This document shows, piece by piece, positions 18,504 through 26,739 of a stretch of 27,386 bases of DNA. The notes beneath the pieces are model-generated. The model searched no databases. It saw only the letters and a list, made by a program, of their open reading frames with translations, and was not told the origin of the DNA. Source of the stretch: a virus. The stretch is taken from the IMG/VR virus record IMGVR_UViG_3300025083_003781, positions 1 through 27,386 of that record. One strand, given 5' to 3'. A program made the position numbers and the translations under genes. The number at the start of each line of letters is the position of its first letter. Within the stretch, counting starts at the first letter, position 1.

Positions 18504-18773
18504 TTATTTTGCTTTGTACAAAGCACGTAAAGCACCGTTTTCGGAATTGCGGAGAACAATCACCGATTCCTTACAACGATTATAATAGCTAACTATATTT
18601 TTTTCATCCTCATTGATGTATTTAGACCAGCGCTCATATTTTGTGCGGCCGGGCTGAAATCGCGCGAATGTTTCTGGTGAAACATCGAAAATTCTATATT
18701 TGCGCTTCTCAGTGGATCCTAATGGTTTATCTGCTATTGCAATTGCAGATGTAGTCGTAGTTTCTTTTTTCAT
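18504..18773 (-). CDS. Unknown conserved-looking protein, 89 aa
   Basis: The protein begins MKKETTTTSAIAIADKPLGS, a polar flexible N terminus, and then a compact part with KYRIFDVSPETFARFQPGRT and YERWSKYINEDEKNIVSYYN. No family is recognised. It overlaps the stop of the upstream gene as ATGA and ends just before the nrdB promoter, so it closes the preceding operon. Confidence 0.6.
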   Translation of the reverse strand: MKKETTTTSAIAIADKPLGSTEKRKYRIFDVSPETFARFQPGRTKYERWSKYINEDEKNIVSYYNRCKESVIVLRNSENGALRALYKAK

Positions 18774-19348
18774 CGAGAAATATCTTCTTGGGTGATAAAA
18801 ATAATTTGCTGTGTTTTAACATGCTTTGCTTCGAACACCACGTGGCCCAGTATTGAACCATGTGGTGTGCTTTCCGTGATGTTAACCATAGAACCTTTTA
18901 ATGCTAATATTTCTCCGGTTTTTGGTAATGCAATGTCACGGACAAGTGCATATTTTCCTTTTTCTATTTCTCGATCTTCGTTTATATACCATTCGTTAAT
19001 TTCTGGTTTATAGGACGATAGATTTATATCATACGCTTTATCAAGAATCTTTATTAGTTTTTTATCACTAATTCCTGTATGTTCTTTGATAAGATAGAGT
19101 GCTGCGGCGTATTTCGCAACTGTGGTTTTTCCGAGTGGTATTTTTCCTAACAATTTTCGGATGTTAAATACCAATCTGTGAAAGACTGTGTAGGATGACT
19201 TTTCTTTAGATGTTTCTGGTTTTTTTAATTTTACACCATCATCACCTAGAATTCCTTGTTTGTAAGCGTCTGTTTTTTCCCATGGCATTGTCAATAGGCG
19301 CAAAAAGCGTAATGCATAAAAAAAGTCTGGTCCTCTAAGTAATCCCAT
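18770..19348 (-). CDS. Conserved T4-like marine-phage protein, 192 aa
   Basis: The protein opens MGLLRGPDFFYALRFLRLLT followed by MPWEKTDAYKQGI, a motif I recall from conserved hypothetical proteins of cyanophages and other marine T4-like phages. The middle (KLLGKIPLGKTTVAKYAAAL) is helical and a C-terminal part (EINEWYINEDREIEKGKYAL) forms strands. Function is unknown; the neighbours suggest a late or structural role. It follows the 122-aa gene by two bases and overlaps the next gene. Confidence 0.65.
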   Translation of the reverse strand: MGLLRGPDFFYALRFLRLLTMPWEKTDAYKQGILGDDGVKLKKPETSKEKSSYTVFHRLVFNIRKLLGKIPLGKTTVAKYAAALYLIKEHTGISDKKLIKILDKAYDINLSSYKPEINEWYINEDREIEKGKYALVRDIALPKTGEILALKGSMVNITESTPHGSILGHVVFEAKHVKTQQIIFITQEDISR

Positions 19349-19350
19349 GT

Positions 19351-19719
19351 TTAAATTTTGTTAAGTGTTTTTGCGATATTCAAGTCAACGTTTATATCTT
19401 TATATTGTGTTTGTGGTATATAGTTTAAGAAAACTAAGAATGTTTTAAGAACTGGCCAAAGGTCTTCATCTATTCTATAGAATAGCATACGAGTTGCGGC
19501 CTGTAATTGGAAAACATTATATATAGTAATGATGTGGTTTAACACAAGTCTTTCTTGTATTTTACCAGAATCTCTATAACGTCTTAATAATCTTATTATG
19601 TATTTGAACTTAGCGATGTCATCATAAAAATCTTCTGCATCTATACACGAAGGGTTTTCGTAATATTTAGCTGCAAATAATTCAAAGTTTTCACTGTTCA
19701 ATTCATCAAACAACTTCAT
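19351..19719 (-). CDS. Conserved helical protein, 122 aa
   Basis: The protein begins MKLFDELNSENFELFAAKYY and continues with FYDDIAKFKYIIRLLRRYRD and RLVLNHIITIYNVFQLQAAT, an all-helical protein found, as I recall, beside the 192-aa family in marine T4-like phages. Function is unknown. A TATAAATA element ends only five bases before its ATG, so its late mRNA would be leaderless. Its close spacing with the next gene supports a shared transcript. Confidence 0.65.
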   Translation of the reverse strand: MKLFDELNSENFELFAAKYYENPSCIDAEDFYDDIAKFKYIIRLLRRYRDSGKIQERLVLNHIITIYNVFQLQAATRMLFYRIDEDLWPVLKTFLVFLNYIPQTQYKDINVDLNIAKTLNKI

Positions 19720-19724
19720 AAAGT

Positions 19725-19732
19725 TATTTATA
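19725..19732 (-). promoter_or_regulatory. T4-type late promoter element TATAAATA (leaderless arrangement)
   Basis: Minus strand TATAAATA, then ACTTT and the ATG of the 122-aa gene. With the usual T4 late start distance, +1 would fall at or next to the A of ATG. Confidence 0.65.
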
Positions 19733-19817
19733 TAAAGAATTTGATATAATTATAATCTGGTCAACTGTCTTGTTAATTCTAATAATCGTATTTGCCTTCA
19801 ATTAACGTGTGGTGAAA

Positions 19818-20726
19818 TTATATTTTCCACCCAAATTCACTGAAGTCGCGTTCGATTTCTTCCCAAACCTGCGTGATATTGTCAATACCCTTTTCCATCT
19901 CTTTAAAGTCTGCATCGTACTTTCCTTCAAGTAATTTATTGACACCCTTATTCAAGTTTGATCCAACTTTAAGGGATTTCTCAAGGCTATGAATTTGTTT
20001 TGCCGCTGTTTTTATACCTTGGCTTAGTGTAGCTTCTTCAAGATCAGCTGATTCTTTAAAATCGACTGAATTCTGTTGATCATACACTACTGCATCTTCC
20101 CATTTTGCTGAAGCAGCAGTTATGTAATCAACTATGATCTTAAAGTCATTATCGTAATTGCCTTCAAGCTCTTTATTGACTAGCCTGTTTAAGTTGCCTT
20201 TAGGTCGCAGTGCAATTTCAAGAGAGTCGAGCATGTTGGTGATTTTATCAATCTTTTTTGATGCTAGCGACTCTTCAAGATCAACTGATTCTTCAAGACC
20301 ACGTTTTTTAGCTTCCTTTTCAGCTCGCTTAACATCATCCTTAAATCCACTCCATGGGTTACCTGTATGCTTTTTGAATACTTTAAGCCAACCCTTAAGC
20401 TGATCGTCATTAACTTTGCTAAAATCAATTGCTTCTTCAAGATCGACTGAAGTTGATTCACCGAGGATTTTCTTAGCTACATCTACATCCATTTCAGTTG
20501 GATATGTTTTACCATCAAATTTAAAGTCTTTATCGCCAGCCACTGCAGCCTTTGCCGCCGCCTTCGTAAATTCGTTAGCTTCATCGATGTCTTTTTCTGT
20601 AAGAGGCTCTGAACCTCTTCGTTTATTTACGTCGATAGAATGCAGATCAACGAAGTCTGAATTGTTTTCAAATACTTGTTCCACAGCTTGTGCTATGGAC
20701 ATTGTGATTTTGTCATGTGATTTCAT
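19818..20726 (-). CDS. Protein with an internal duplication, 302 aa
   Basis: The protein contains two copies of a roughly 55-residue helical module, at about residues 158-215 (KIDKITNMLDSLEIALRPKG and following NLNRLVNKELEGNYDNDFK) and 238-295 (SLEKSLKVGSNLNKGVNKLL, EGKYDADFKEMEKG). Linkers contain repeated VDLEE/ADLEE motifs. No family is recognised; the repeats and position among structural-like genes suggest a virion or head-assembly protein. A TATAAATA element ends five bases before the first ATG. If +1 falls there, the first ATG begins the mRNA; the next in-frame ATG (residue 9, complement at 20700-20702) is an alternative start. Confidence 0.6.
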   Translation of the reverse strand: MKSHDKITMSIAQAVEQVFENNSDFVDLHSIDVNKRRGSEPLTEKDIDEANEFTKAAAKAAVAGDKDFKFDGKTYPTEMDVDVAKKILGESTSVDLEEAIDFSKVNDDQLKGWLKVFKKHTGNPWSGFKDDVKRAEKEAKKRGLEESVDLEESLASKKIDKITNMLDSLEIALRPKGNLNRLVNKELEGNYDNDFKIIVDYITAASAKWEDAVVYDQQNSVDFKESADLEEATLSQGIKTAAKQIHSLEKSLKVGSNLNKGVNKLLEGKYDADFKEMEKGIDNITQVWEEIERDFSEFGWKI

Positions 20727-20731
20727 ATTTC

Positions 20732-20739
20732 TATTTATA
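20732..20739 (-). promoter_or_regulatory. T4-type late promoter element TATAAATA (leaderless arrangement)
   Basis: Minus strand TATAAATA, then GAAAT and the ATG of the 302-aa gene, the same spacing as at 19725-19732. Confidence 0.65.
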
Positions 20740-20746
20740 TATTTTC

Positions 20747-21121
20747 TTATTTCTGTGTGTCTTTTAGTTGCTTTAATCTATCGGCTTCCGCCTGCTTAAG
20801 TTGTTTAATAAGTTTTCTTGCTATTTTTTTAATTGCACCCTTTTTCTTTTCAAGTTTTTTCTCTATTACAGCCTTTTGTGAAAAGGACAAATCAGCGTAA
20901 TTCATTCCGTCTGGTGTAAACTTTTTACGGAGTACATCCTTTGCTTTCTTTTCAGCGCGTTTTTTTATTGTTTCAGACGAAGCCTTTTTCTTCATCGCAA
21001 GCTTACGTTTTAATTTGAGCTTGGGCGCTAACCTTTTCATTAACCTACTTCTAGCTATTCTCTGAGAAGGCGTTAATGGTTTCTCTGTTAGGTAAAATTC
21101 TTTAAATGTTTTATTTCTCAT
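20747..21121 (-). CDS. Very basic, helical phage protein, 124 aa
   Basis: The protein begins MRNKTFKEFYLTEKPLTPSQ, then RIARSRLMKRLAPKLKLKRK and long Lys/Ala-rich helices with FTPDGMNYADLSFSQKAVIE. The combination of TPSQRIARS and RLMKRLAP recurs in virion-associated proteins of T4-like phages whose function I do not know. High charge suggests DNA or scaffold contact. The ATG is chosen because GGAGTAAAA, a good ribosome site, lies directly before it; upstream in-frame codons lack one. Confidence 0.65.
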   Translation of the reverse strand: MRNKTFKEFYLTEKPLTPSQRIARSRLMKRLAPKLKLKRKLAMKKKASSETIKKRAEKKAKDVLRKKFTPDGMNYADLSFSQKAVIEKKLEKKKGAIKKIARKLIKQLKQAEADRLKQLKDTQK

Positions 21122-21123
21122 TT

Positions 21124-21426
21124 TTACTCCTTTATTATCCATGCAAGAATACCACATATCGCAGTAATTATGCCTGAGATGAATGTCCAAACAATTGATC
21201 TTATAGTTCTTATTGTCGTTGTGTTATCTGCTTGCACTTGTTCAAGATTGCGGATTCTTTCATCGTATTCCACCATTCTTTTTAAAGTGATTCGTGTAGT
21301 TTCATCGAGATTACTTATCTTCTCTTCTGCACGAGCTAACGCAATGACTGCTTCTGCCATTTTGTCAATCTTCTCTTCAATTCGGTCTAATCTTGTTTTT
21401 TCGGAATTATTCATTTTTTTGCACAC
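21124..21426 (-). CDS. Coiled-coil protein with C-terminal membrane anchor, 100 aa
   Basis: Residues 8-70 form heptad-like helices (RLDRIEEKIDKMAEAVIALA, EEKISNLDETTRITLKRMVE) and residues 76-98 are hydrophobic (RSIVWTFISGIITAICGILA). The layout resembles XhlA-type hemolysin or holin-accessory proteins and other small phage membrane proteins. It is far from the lysis cassette in this window, so lysis is uncertain. A second in-frame ATG (MNNSEK) four codons in is an equally possible start. Confidence 0.6.
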   Translation of the reverse strand: MCKKMNNSEKTRLDRIEEKIDKMAEAVIALARAEEKISNLDETTRITLKRMVEYDERIRNLEQVQADNTTTIRTIRSIVWTFISGIITAICGILAWIIKE

Positions 21427-21434
21427 ATTAATTT

Positions 21435-22961
21435 TTAAGCACCAAATTCGTGACCAGCTACACGTTTCATCTGTTTACTATATTCTTTAAAGTCTGGTTT
21501 TTCTCTGTAAAGTTTAATTGAAATCTCATCACGTTCCTTACCTTTTATTCTCCACTTATAACCTTTTTCTAAGTGTTTAGGATCTGTCGTTTTAACCACA
21601 CGTCGTTTAAATCCATCCTCCCACGTTTCACCTTTATATTTACCTTCTCCTTCATCAATTGAAGTTGTTTTATTAATAGATTCTTTTTTACCTTTATGTT
21701 TTGCCCATAAATCTTTATCTGTTGTAGTACGAGTCTTACCACCAGTGATAAATGAATTAACACGTGCAAAAGCCCATTGGTGTGGAGTTGCACCAGGACG
21801 GTGACCGGTTTTCCATGCAGCCATTCCTCTATCAAAAACCTTTTTCAAAATACCATAAGCAATACCGGACTCTTTTGACTTTTTCTCAAGACCTTTTATA
21901 CTTTTTTCCTCTAATGGAGTATCTTTCTTATACGCTTTAACGAGTTTATCAGTTCCTTGTTCTAGTTCTTCGTCTTTACTAAACTTTTTATGGTACGCAA
22001 GTGTGTGTTTAGAAACCTTTGTTTTAGCTCTTGCATCACCTGGTGCAGGCTTATAAGCTTTTGGATTATTATCAGACATTTTCGCCTGTTTATTAAACTG
22101 AGCTTGTCTTTTGTCCTTCGTTGATTTAGCAAGACCTTTACCATAAGTTGGGTTTATCTTTTCAACAAAATGTTTTTTACCATTTGTGTCAACAACATAG
22201 TTCGATTTACGAGAAGAAATAATGATTGTTTCACCTGACTCAGTGATAGCAGATTCTCCAATATTGAATATTTCGCCTGAAACATACTTTTCTCTTTTCT
22301 CTGACAGCGTTGGTAATTGGATATGCTTGCGGAACGAGGTGGCTTCTTTTAGACCCATTCTTTTACGAAGAAGATTAAACAGTGTCATGTCTTCACCATA
22401 TTCTTTTGGCAATCCTTCAGTAAACGATTTAAAATCTCCTTCAACCGCTGCTGCACGCATTTTTGATGCACTCATACCACTCACGCCAGTCGCGTCTGGA
22501 TCTCTTTCTCCGGCAGAAATAATTTCTATACCATCTTTAAAGTTATAATATCCATGACGGCCTTTTATGGCGTTATAATTCTTAAGGAGTTTTTGAAATT
22601 CTTTTATGCGGTCAGAGCCAACGACCATTGTTAGTTTTGTAAAACCTTGATCGTGTAAAATGGAAGCAATGTGCAATGCGGTTTTTGCGTTCTTATCTTC
22701 AATAATGTTTCTTCCGTGCTTTGGAAACATTTTACGCATAACCCGAATTTTCTCTTTATACTTAAGAGGATTCTTTTTAGAATCATTCGATTGCGAAGCA
22801 TATATGCGATACTGATTTCCAATAGCTGCAGCAGCTACCTTAGTTATAAGCTTACCGTGACCAACAGTAGGAGGATTAAATCTTCCAAACGTAAAAACTA
22901 CTGCGTTTACGCTGTCTTCATTAAACTGCTTAAATCCTTTAATATCGTTTATTTTTTTCAT
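21435..22961 (-). CDS. Nicotinamide-nucleotide adenylyltransferase-like protein with C-terminal phage domain
   Basis: The 508-aa protein opens with VVFTFGRFNPPTVGHGKLIT, a nucleotidyltransferase (HxGH-type) site in which the first His is Thr (TVGH). GVSGMSASKMRAAA near residue 164 corresponds to the ISxTxxR motif. This half would transfer AMP to a small phosphate ester such as NMN. About residues 200-350 look linker-like. The region around 370-420 (ESGIAYGILKKVFDRGMAAW, KTGHRPGATPHQWAFARVNS) is a domain frequent in marine phages (DUF5824 as I recall). The ATG is preceded by GGGA and GAGG. The enzyme is either an NAD-salvage protein or a nucleotidyltransferase with a structural role. Confidence 0.65.
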   Translation of the reverse strand: MKKINDIKGFKQFNEDSVNAVVFTFGRFNPPTVGHGKLITKVAAAAIGNQYRIYASQSNDSKKNPLKYKEKIRVMRKMFPKHGRNIIEDKNAKTALHIASILHDQGFTKLTMVVGSDRIKEFQKLLKNYNAIKGRHGYYNFKDGIEIISAGERDPDATGVSGMSASKMRAAAVEGDFKSFTEGLPKEYGEDMTLFNLLRKRMGLKEATSFRKHIQLPTLSEKREKYVSGEIFNIGESAITESGETIIISSRKSNYVVDTNGKKHFVEKINPTYGKGLAKSTKDKRQAQFNKQAKMSDNNPKAYKPAPGDARAKTKVSKHTLAYHKKFSKDEELEQGTDKLVKAYKKDTPLEEKSIKGLEKKSKESGIAYGILKKVFDRGMAAWKTGHRPGATPHQWAFARVNSFITGGKTRTTTDKDLWAKHKGKKESINKTTSIDEGEGKYKGETWEDGFKRRVVKTTDPKHLEKGYKWRIKGKERDEISIKLYREKPDFKEYSKQMKRVAGHEFGA

Positions 22962-22993
22962 CGTTCCCAACCCCTCAATAAGGCGTTTGCGCT

Positions 22994-23266
22994 TTAATTT
23001 CCAGACCTATTAGAATAGGCTTTCCATGCTTGCATAAGATGCTTGGCTGCATTCGCAAATGCTGGATCTTCGATCTCTTCTGAATCACTTTTAGTTTTTA
23101 ATGCTAAACGATAGAGTAGATCTTCGTAAGTGGACGCGTCGAAGTATTCAATTTCTTTATCCATTATTTTAGTAACATCTGCATGTGGCCGAGGTTTACT
23201 AGCTTCATTTACCACATACATTGCCTTTACGGTCTCTATTAGGTCGTCTTCTTTTGGTGTATTCAT
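22994..23266 (-). CDS. Unknown protein, 90 aa
   Basis: The protein begins MNTPKEDDLIETVKAMYVVN, with an acidic middle (KIMDKEIEYFDASTYEDLLY) and helical end HLMQAWKAYSNRSGN. No family is recognised. It is in the same operon between the cupin-fused and adenylyltransferase-like genes. An AATAAATA element lies 17 bases upstream of the start. Confidence 0.55.
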   Translation of the reverse strand: MNTPKEDDLIETVKAMYVVNEASKPRPHADVTKIMDKEIEYFDASTYEDLLYRLALKTKSDSEEIEDPAFANAAKHLMQAWKAYSNRSGN

Positions 23267-23296
23267 ATTTTGTTTTTGTTTGCTATTTATTTTTTT

Positions 23297-24805
23297 TTAT
23301 CTTTCCCAACCTTTGATTACATCAGGTGAAAAGTTATTCGTAGAAAACTCTAATCTATCAACTAACTTAACGGCGCCAGATTTACTCTTGTCTATTGCTA
23401 CAAATCCTTCTGAACCAGTCACTTTAAAACCGGTACGAGTTCTTACGAAAGTATCAATTTCCTTTAGTCTATCAAGTTTATTTATAATGATCAATTTAGC
23501 ATCAACGATCGCGTTCATAAGTTGAAACATCATATCTAGATTCTTGCGATTTTCTTTTGAGAAAAACCTCATTTCCTCTTCCTGACGTTGAAGAACATTT
23601 AGTTTGCCTTTTTCACTTTTGCGCTTATCATATTCTTTTTTGTACTTTTCATTAAACCATGCTATCAAATCGTTAACATGCTTTGCTGTGCTTTGAATTC
23701 GTGTACCTTTACGGACTAATGTGTTATTAAAGGTTTCGATCTTTATAGCAAGGGCGGGTGTTTTTTCAAGTTCAACAAGTGTTGTTGACTTAATTTTCTG
23801 GAATATTTTACCAGCTTTCGAAAGTTGCTCAGTTACCTCATCACTATCAGATTTTGTAAATGTTGCTGTACCTGATAAGTCTTGTAAATCAGCGTCTTGA
23901 TACCATACACTTGGTTTTTTCTTCAATCCTTTTATATTTACACCAAAAGATGCTTTCATTGTTTCAAAGCTTTTACCTTTATATGTAGTATGCCATACTA
24001 CTCCAAGATTTGCGGATGTGATACTCTTCGCTAATTTAGAATTGGCTGGTACTGCATAAACAATTGTGTTAGGCTGAAAGGTAATATATTTCTCGCTATC
24101 AATCGTCTCAGTGTTAAGGTCACCTTTAGTAAACATGATATCGCCCTGAATAACATCTTTAATACCTAGATCTTTTAACTCATTAAAAGCGATAACTAAT
24201 TTCTCTGCTAGATCACCAGATGTATCAGCTCTTACATCAGCTTCTGATTTGTATACTTTGGGCTCTTTATTGAAAATACCTTTTTTAGCAACAAAGAATT
24301 TGCCGTCTAATGGATCAATACCTGCAAAAACAGCAGGTGCACCATCCCATTTAACCGTAACGTTTGTCGCAGAATTAGTGTTTCCTGATAACATATCTCT
24401 CAAAGATCGTAATGCGAGGATAGCTTCTCTTGCCCCTTTAACACCGCCATAGATAACTCTATCTTCAATGTGTGTCATATGAGTATTCTTGCCATCCTTT
24501 GACGCTTCACTAATATATGTTTTAAAGGTTTTGAATTTAGGTTCTTCAATTTCTATCACCAAATTATTAGATCCAGCTTTGTAAATTCTATGGTATTCCA
24601 TTTTAGGAATATTCAAAACGTCACCTTCTTCTAATTCATAAGGTACGCCATTATCCATCTGAAACATCCAGCCCTTTCCTTCAAGAACAGTTACAACACG
24701 GTCGGCTTTATCTCTATGCCAAACGAGTTCATCTGAATTTGTAGTCGACTCGAATGTTCTAACTTTATATCTACCTTGTATTTTATCTGTATATGGTTTA
24801 TTCAT
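23297..24805 (-). CDS. Cupin domain fused to DUF6267-like nucleotidyltransferase (ligase-like)
   Basis: The 502-aa protein has an N-terminal cupin of about 90 residues: ELVWHRDKADRVVTVLEGKG, then GVPYELEEGDVLNIPKMEYH with His30 and His72 as possible metal ligands. The larger part matches, as I recall, DUF6267 of marine T4-like phages. It contains NVTVKWDGAPAVFAG (Lys152-Trp-Asp-Gly), VIQGDIMFTKGDL and, near the end, EGFVAIDKSKSGAVKLVDRL. These are arranged like motif I (KxDG), motif III/IIIa and motif V of DNA/RNA ligases and capping enzymes, which form a covalent Lys-NMP. Ligase, capping or an inactive relative are all possible. The cupin fusion is unusual. Confidence 0.6.
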   Translation of the reverse strand: MNKPYTDKIQGRYKVRTFESTTNSDELVWHRDKADRVVTVLEGKGWMFQMDNGVPYELEEGDVLNIPKMEYHRIYKAGSNNLVIEIEEPKFKTFKTYISEASKDGKNTHMTHIEDRVIYGGVKGAREAILALRSLRDMLSGNTNSATNVTVKWDGAPAVFAGIDPLDGKFFVAKKGIFNKEPKVYKSEADVRADTSGDLAEKLVIAFNELKDLGIKDVIQGDIMFTKGDLNTETIDSEKYITFQPNTIVYAVPANSKLAKSITSANLGVVWHTTYKGKSFETMKASFGVNIKGLKKKPSVWYQDADLQDLSGTATFTKSDSDEVTEQLSKAGKIFQKIKSTTLVELEKTPALAIKIETFNNTLVRKGTRIQSTAKHVNDLIAWFNEKYKKEYDKRKSEKGKLNVLQRQEEEMRFFSKENRKNLDMMFQLMNAIVDAKLIIINKLDRLKEIDTFVRTRTGFKVTGSEGFVAIDKSKSGAVKLVDRLEFSTNNFSPDVIKGWER

Positions 24806-24829
24806 ATTATATGTTACGTTGTGTTCCCA

Positions 24830-25348
24830 TTACCAAAAAAAGTTTCCACCACCTTTTAAACCAAGCTGATCTGCATACCGTGGAAGATTGCAAGACCAAT
24901 ATCCGGGTTTTGTTTTATCTTTTTTCGCTGCGCAGTTGTGTCGAGCTGCAAACGATTTACGGGCAGCAGGGTCGTTAATTTTTGCTTTAAGACCTGAAGT
25001 ATCTCCAAACTGTACTTTAATTATATTACCTTTATCGTTTTTGACGTAAACAAAATATTTCTTTTTACCTCCACGTTTTGGTTCGTTTAATTCAACTTCC
25101 CTACCTTTATATTCTGCTTCAATCAAGGGATGATCTAAGGGTACCTCTTCACCTTCGAACATCGCAAGTTCACCAATGTCTGTTGACATAAGGTATTCAT
25201 CAAACTTGCAAAGCTGCAACGACTCTTTCAGTACGCGGGCTTTACAAAATAGTTTGTAATAGTTTTCACTATGTGGGCGAAATATATTCTGGGCTAACGG
25301 TATATCGTTATTCCTGTGAAATGTCAGTGCTGCTTCAAGTATACTCAT
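24830..25348 (-). CDS. DUF5872-like protein, 172 aa
   Basis: The protein begins MSILEAALTFHRNNDIPLAQ and ends with a characteristic block, PAARKSFAARHNCAAKKDKT followed by KPGYWSCNLPRYADQLGLKG and a GGGNFFW tail. The ARKSFAARHxC...KPGYWSC signature matches the DUF5872 family of marine phages as I recall it. Function is unknown; the conserved Cys and His suggest a metal site. It overlaps the stop of the 463-aa gene by one base (TAATG), showing tight coupling in the late operon. Confidence 0.7.
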   Translation of the reverse strand: MSILEAALTFHRNNDIPLAQNIFRPHSENYYKLFCKARVLKESLQLCKFDEYLMSTDIGELAMFEGEEVPLDHPLIEAEYKGREVELNEPKRGGKKKYFVYVKNDKGNIIKVQFGDTSGLKAKINDPAARKSFAARHNCAAKKDKTKPGYWSCNLPRYADQLGLKGGGNFFW

Positions 25349-26739
25349 TATTTTTCCTTTAAGATTATATATGCGCTTGAGTCCGAGGTCGAGCTGCCAG
25401 CGTAATTGATAAGTTGTGTGATAAACTTATTAGCTTTAATGCCGCCCTTTGAAATAAGATCAATTACGTATAATCCACCTAGTTTGCCGTGAATCCACAC
25501 TGCAGAATTTTTGCCTAGACCATTAAGCTTTTCTATCACTTCATCTTCTGATATTTTTTTATCCACCACTTGAAGTAGTTTAGTGAAATTCTTAATTGCT
25601 TTTTTATCTCCTTTAGCAATTAGTTGAGCTTCCTTTTTGATCGACGAATTCTTAGGAAGTTGTCTTCTATAAATTCGTTTTGCAGCATCAGACATAACAC
25701 CCCAAGATGCACCCCCACCTCGAGCACCTTTACCTTTAATCTCAACCTTATGAGATCCAAACGCAGAATTAGGACGAATATCGAGTTGACCAGACTTATG
25801 AGTAATGTAATTCGCTTTAGTTGTATACCACTCACCGCGCACGATCGCTTTGATGTGTCCCGCTGAGTACATATAATCTTCAGTTTCAGGCGGGCGTTGA
25901 ACATTCTTTTCAACACCTTTAACAGCTTTTGACACTTTCTTTAGAGAAATTCCAACCAGTCGCTTTTGGAGATATAAGTCAAGAATATCGTCGTTCAAAT
26001 CTTCAACTGTTGCAGTGTTGAGTTCGTTAAATTTAAAGTCGGTGTCTACAACCCAGATATCGCCGGGATTCCACTTATCATCCGGGAGTGGTCGAAAGTC
26101 GTTATTCTTAAATGCTGTGTTTTTAGCAGAATATATTGCTTTCATTAAGTTATCATCGCGATGGAAAGTCATGCCTTTTTCGATTATACTATTCGCTATA
26201 GCATACTGTGCAGTAAGATATGATGAAACTTTCCAACTCTCGTCAATTCCTAGAATTTCTTTAAGTTGAGTTTTTCCAACACTTACTTTTTTAAAAGCCT
26301 TTGTAAGAACTTCATCTGTAAAACTTTCAATCGGCATTGCGAGGCCAATATCGAGCATTGCTGCCATCCAAACACACTGGGCTGATTCACCAATTGCTGT
26401 GCTTGCAGTTCCTCCGCCTGCTCCTGCTCCTCCACCAAATTCTTTTGTTTTAAGTAATTGTGATGAAGATATTTTAGTTTCATCCTTACCAATTAAATTA
26501 AAAGCTTTGCCATCTTTTTTAAACTGCTCAATCGATGCTAATGCACCTTGTACATCTACAACTTGAAACTCTCCTCCTTTCGCGAGTGTAAGAGGTTCTT
26601 GTTTACGTATCTTATTTGCTAAGATTTCTGTACGTTCTTTTCCTGCATTAGGACCTCCAGTGGCGGTCTTTTTTAATTCCCCTGGAGCTAGTTTAGTTCC
26701 TTCGCTAAGGAACGCCTGAAATGTTTTAATATTAAGCAT
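25348..26739 (-). CDS. Conserved marine T4-like phage protein, 463 aa
   Basis: The protein begins MLNIKTFQAFLSEGTKLAPG and has a Gly/Ala-rich loop (FGGGAGAGGGTASTAIGESA) followed by QCVWMAAMLDIGL, later DKWNPGDIWVVDTDFKFNEL, RLVGISLKKVSK and LDIRPNSAFGSHKVEIKGKG. I recall a large protein of this kind in marine T4-like phages, without known function. The GDIW and GISLKK motifs are reminiscent of PD-(D/E)XK nuclease-like folds, but no catalytic set can be named. The ATG overlaps the stop of the ATPase gene by eight bases; an upstream TTG is less likely. Confidence 0.6.
   Translation of the reverse strand: MLNIKTFQAFLSEGTKLAPGELKKTATGGPNAGKERTEILANKIRKQEPLTLAKGGEFQVVDVQGALASIEQFKKDGKAFNLIGKDETKISSSQLLKTKEFGGGAGAGGGTASTAIGESAQCVWMAAMLDIGLAMPIESFTDEVLTKAFKKVSVGKTQLKEILGIDESWKVSSYLTAQYAIANSIIEKGMTFHRDDNLMKAIYSAKNTAFKNNDFRPLPDDKWNPGDIWVVDTDFKFNELNTATVEDLNDDILDLYLQKRLVGISLKKVSKAVKGVEKNVQRPPETEDYMYSAGHIKAIVRGEWYTTKANYITHKSGQLDIRPNSAFGSHKVEIKGKGARGGGASWGVMSDAAKRIYRRQLPKNSSIKKEAQLIAKGDKKAIKNFTKLLQVVDKKISEDEVIEKLNGLGKNSAVWIHGKLGGLYVIDLISKGGIKANKFITQLINYAGSSTSDSSAYIILKEK

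Noticed and set aside
21435-22970. TTG start for the adenylyltransferase-like protein
   Set aside because: The ATG three codons later has GGGA and GAGG upstream and is the simpler choice.
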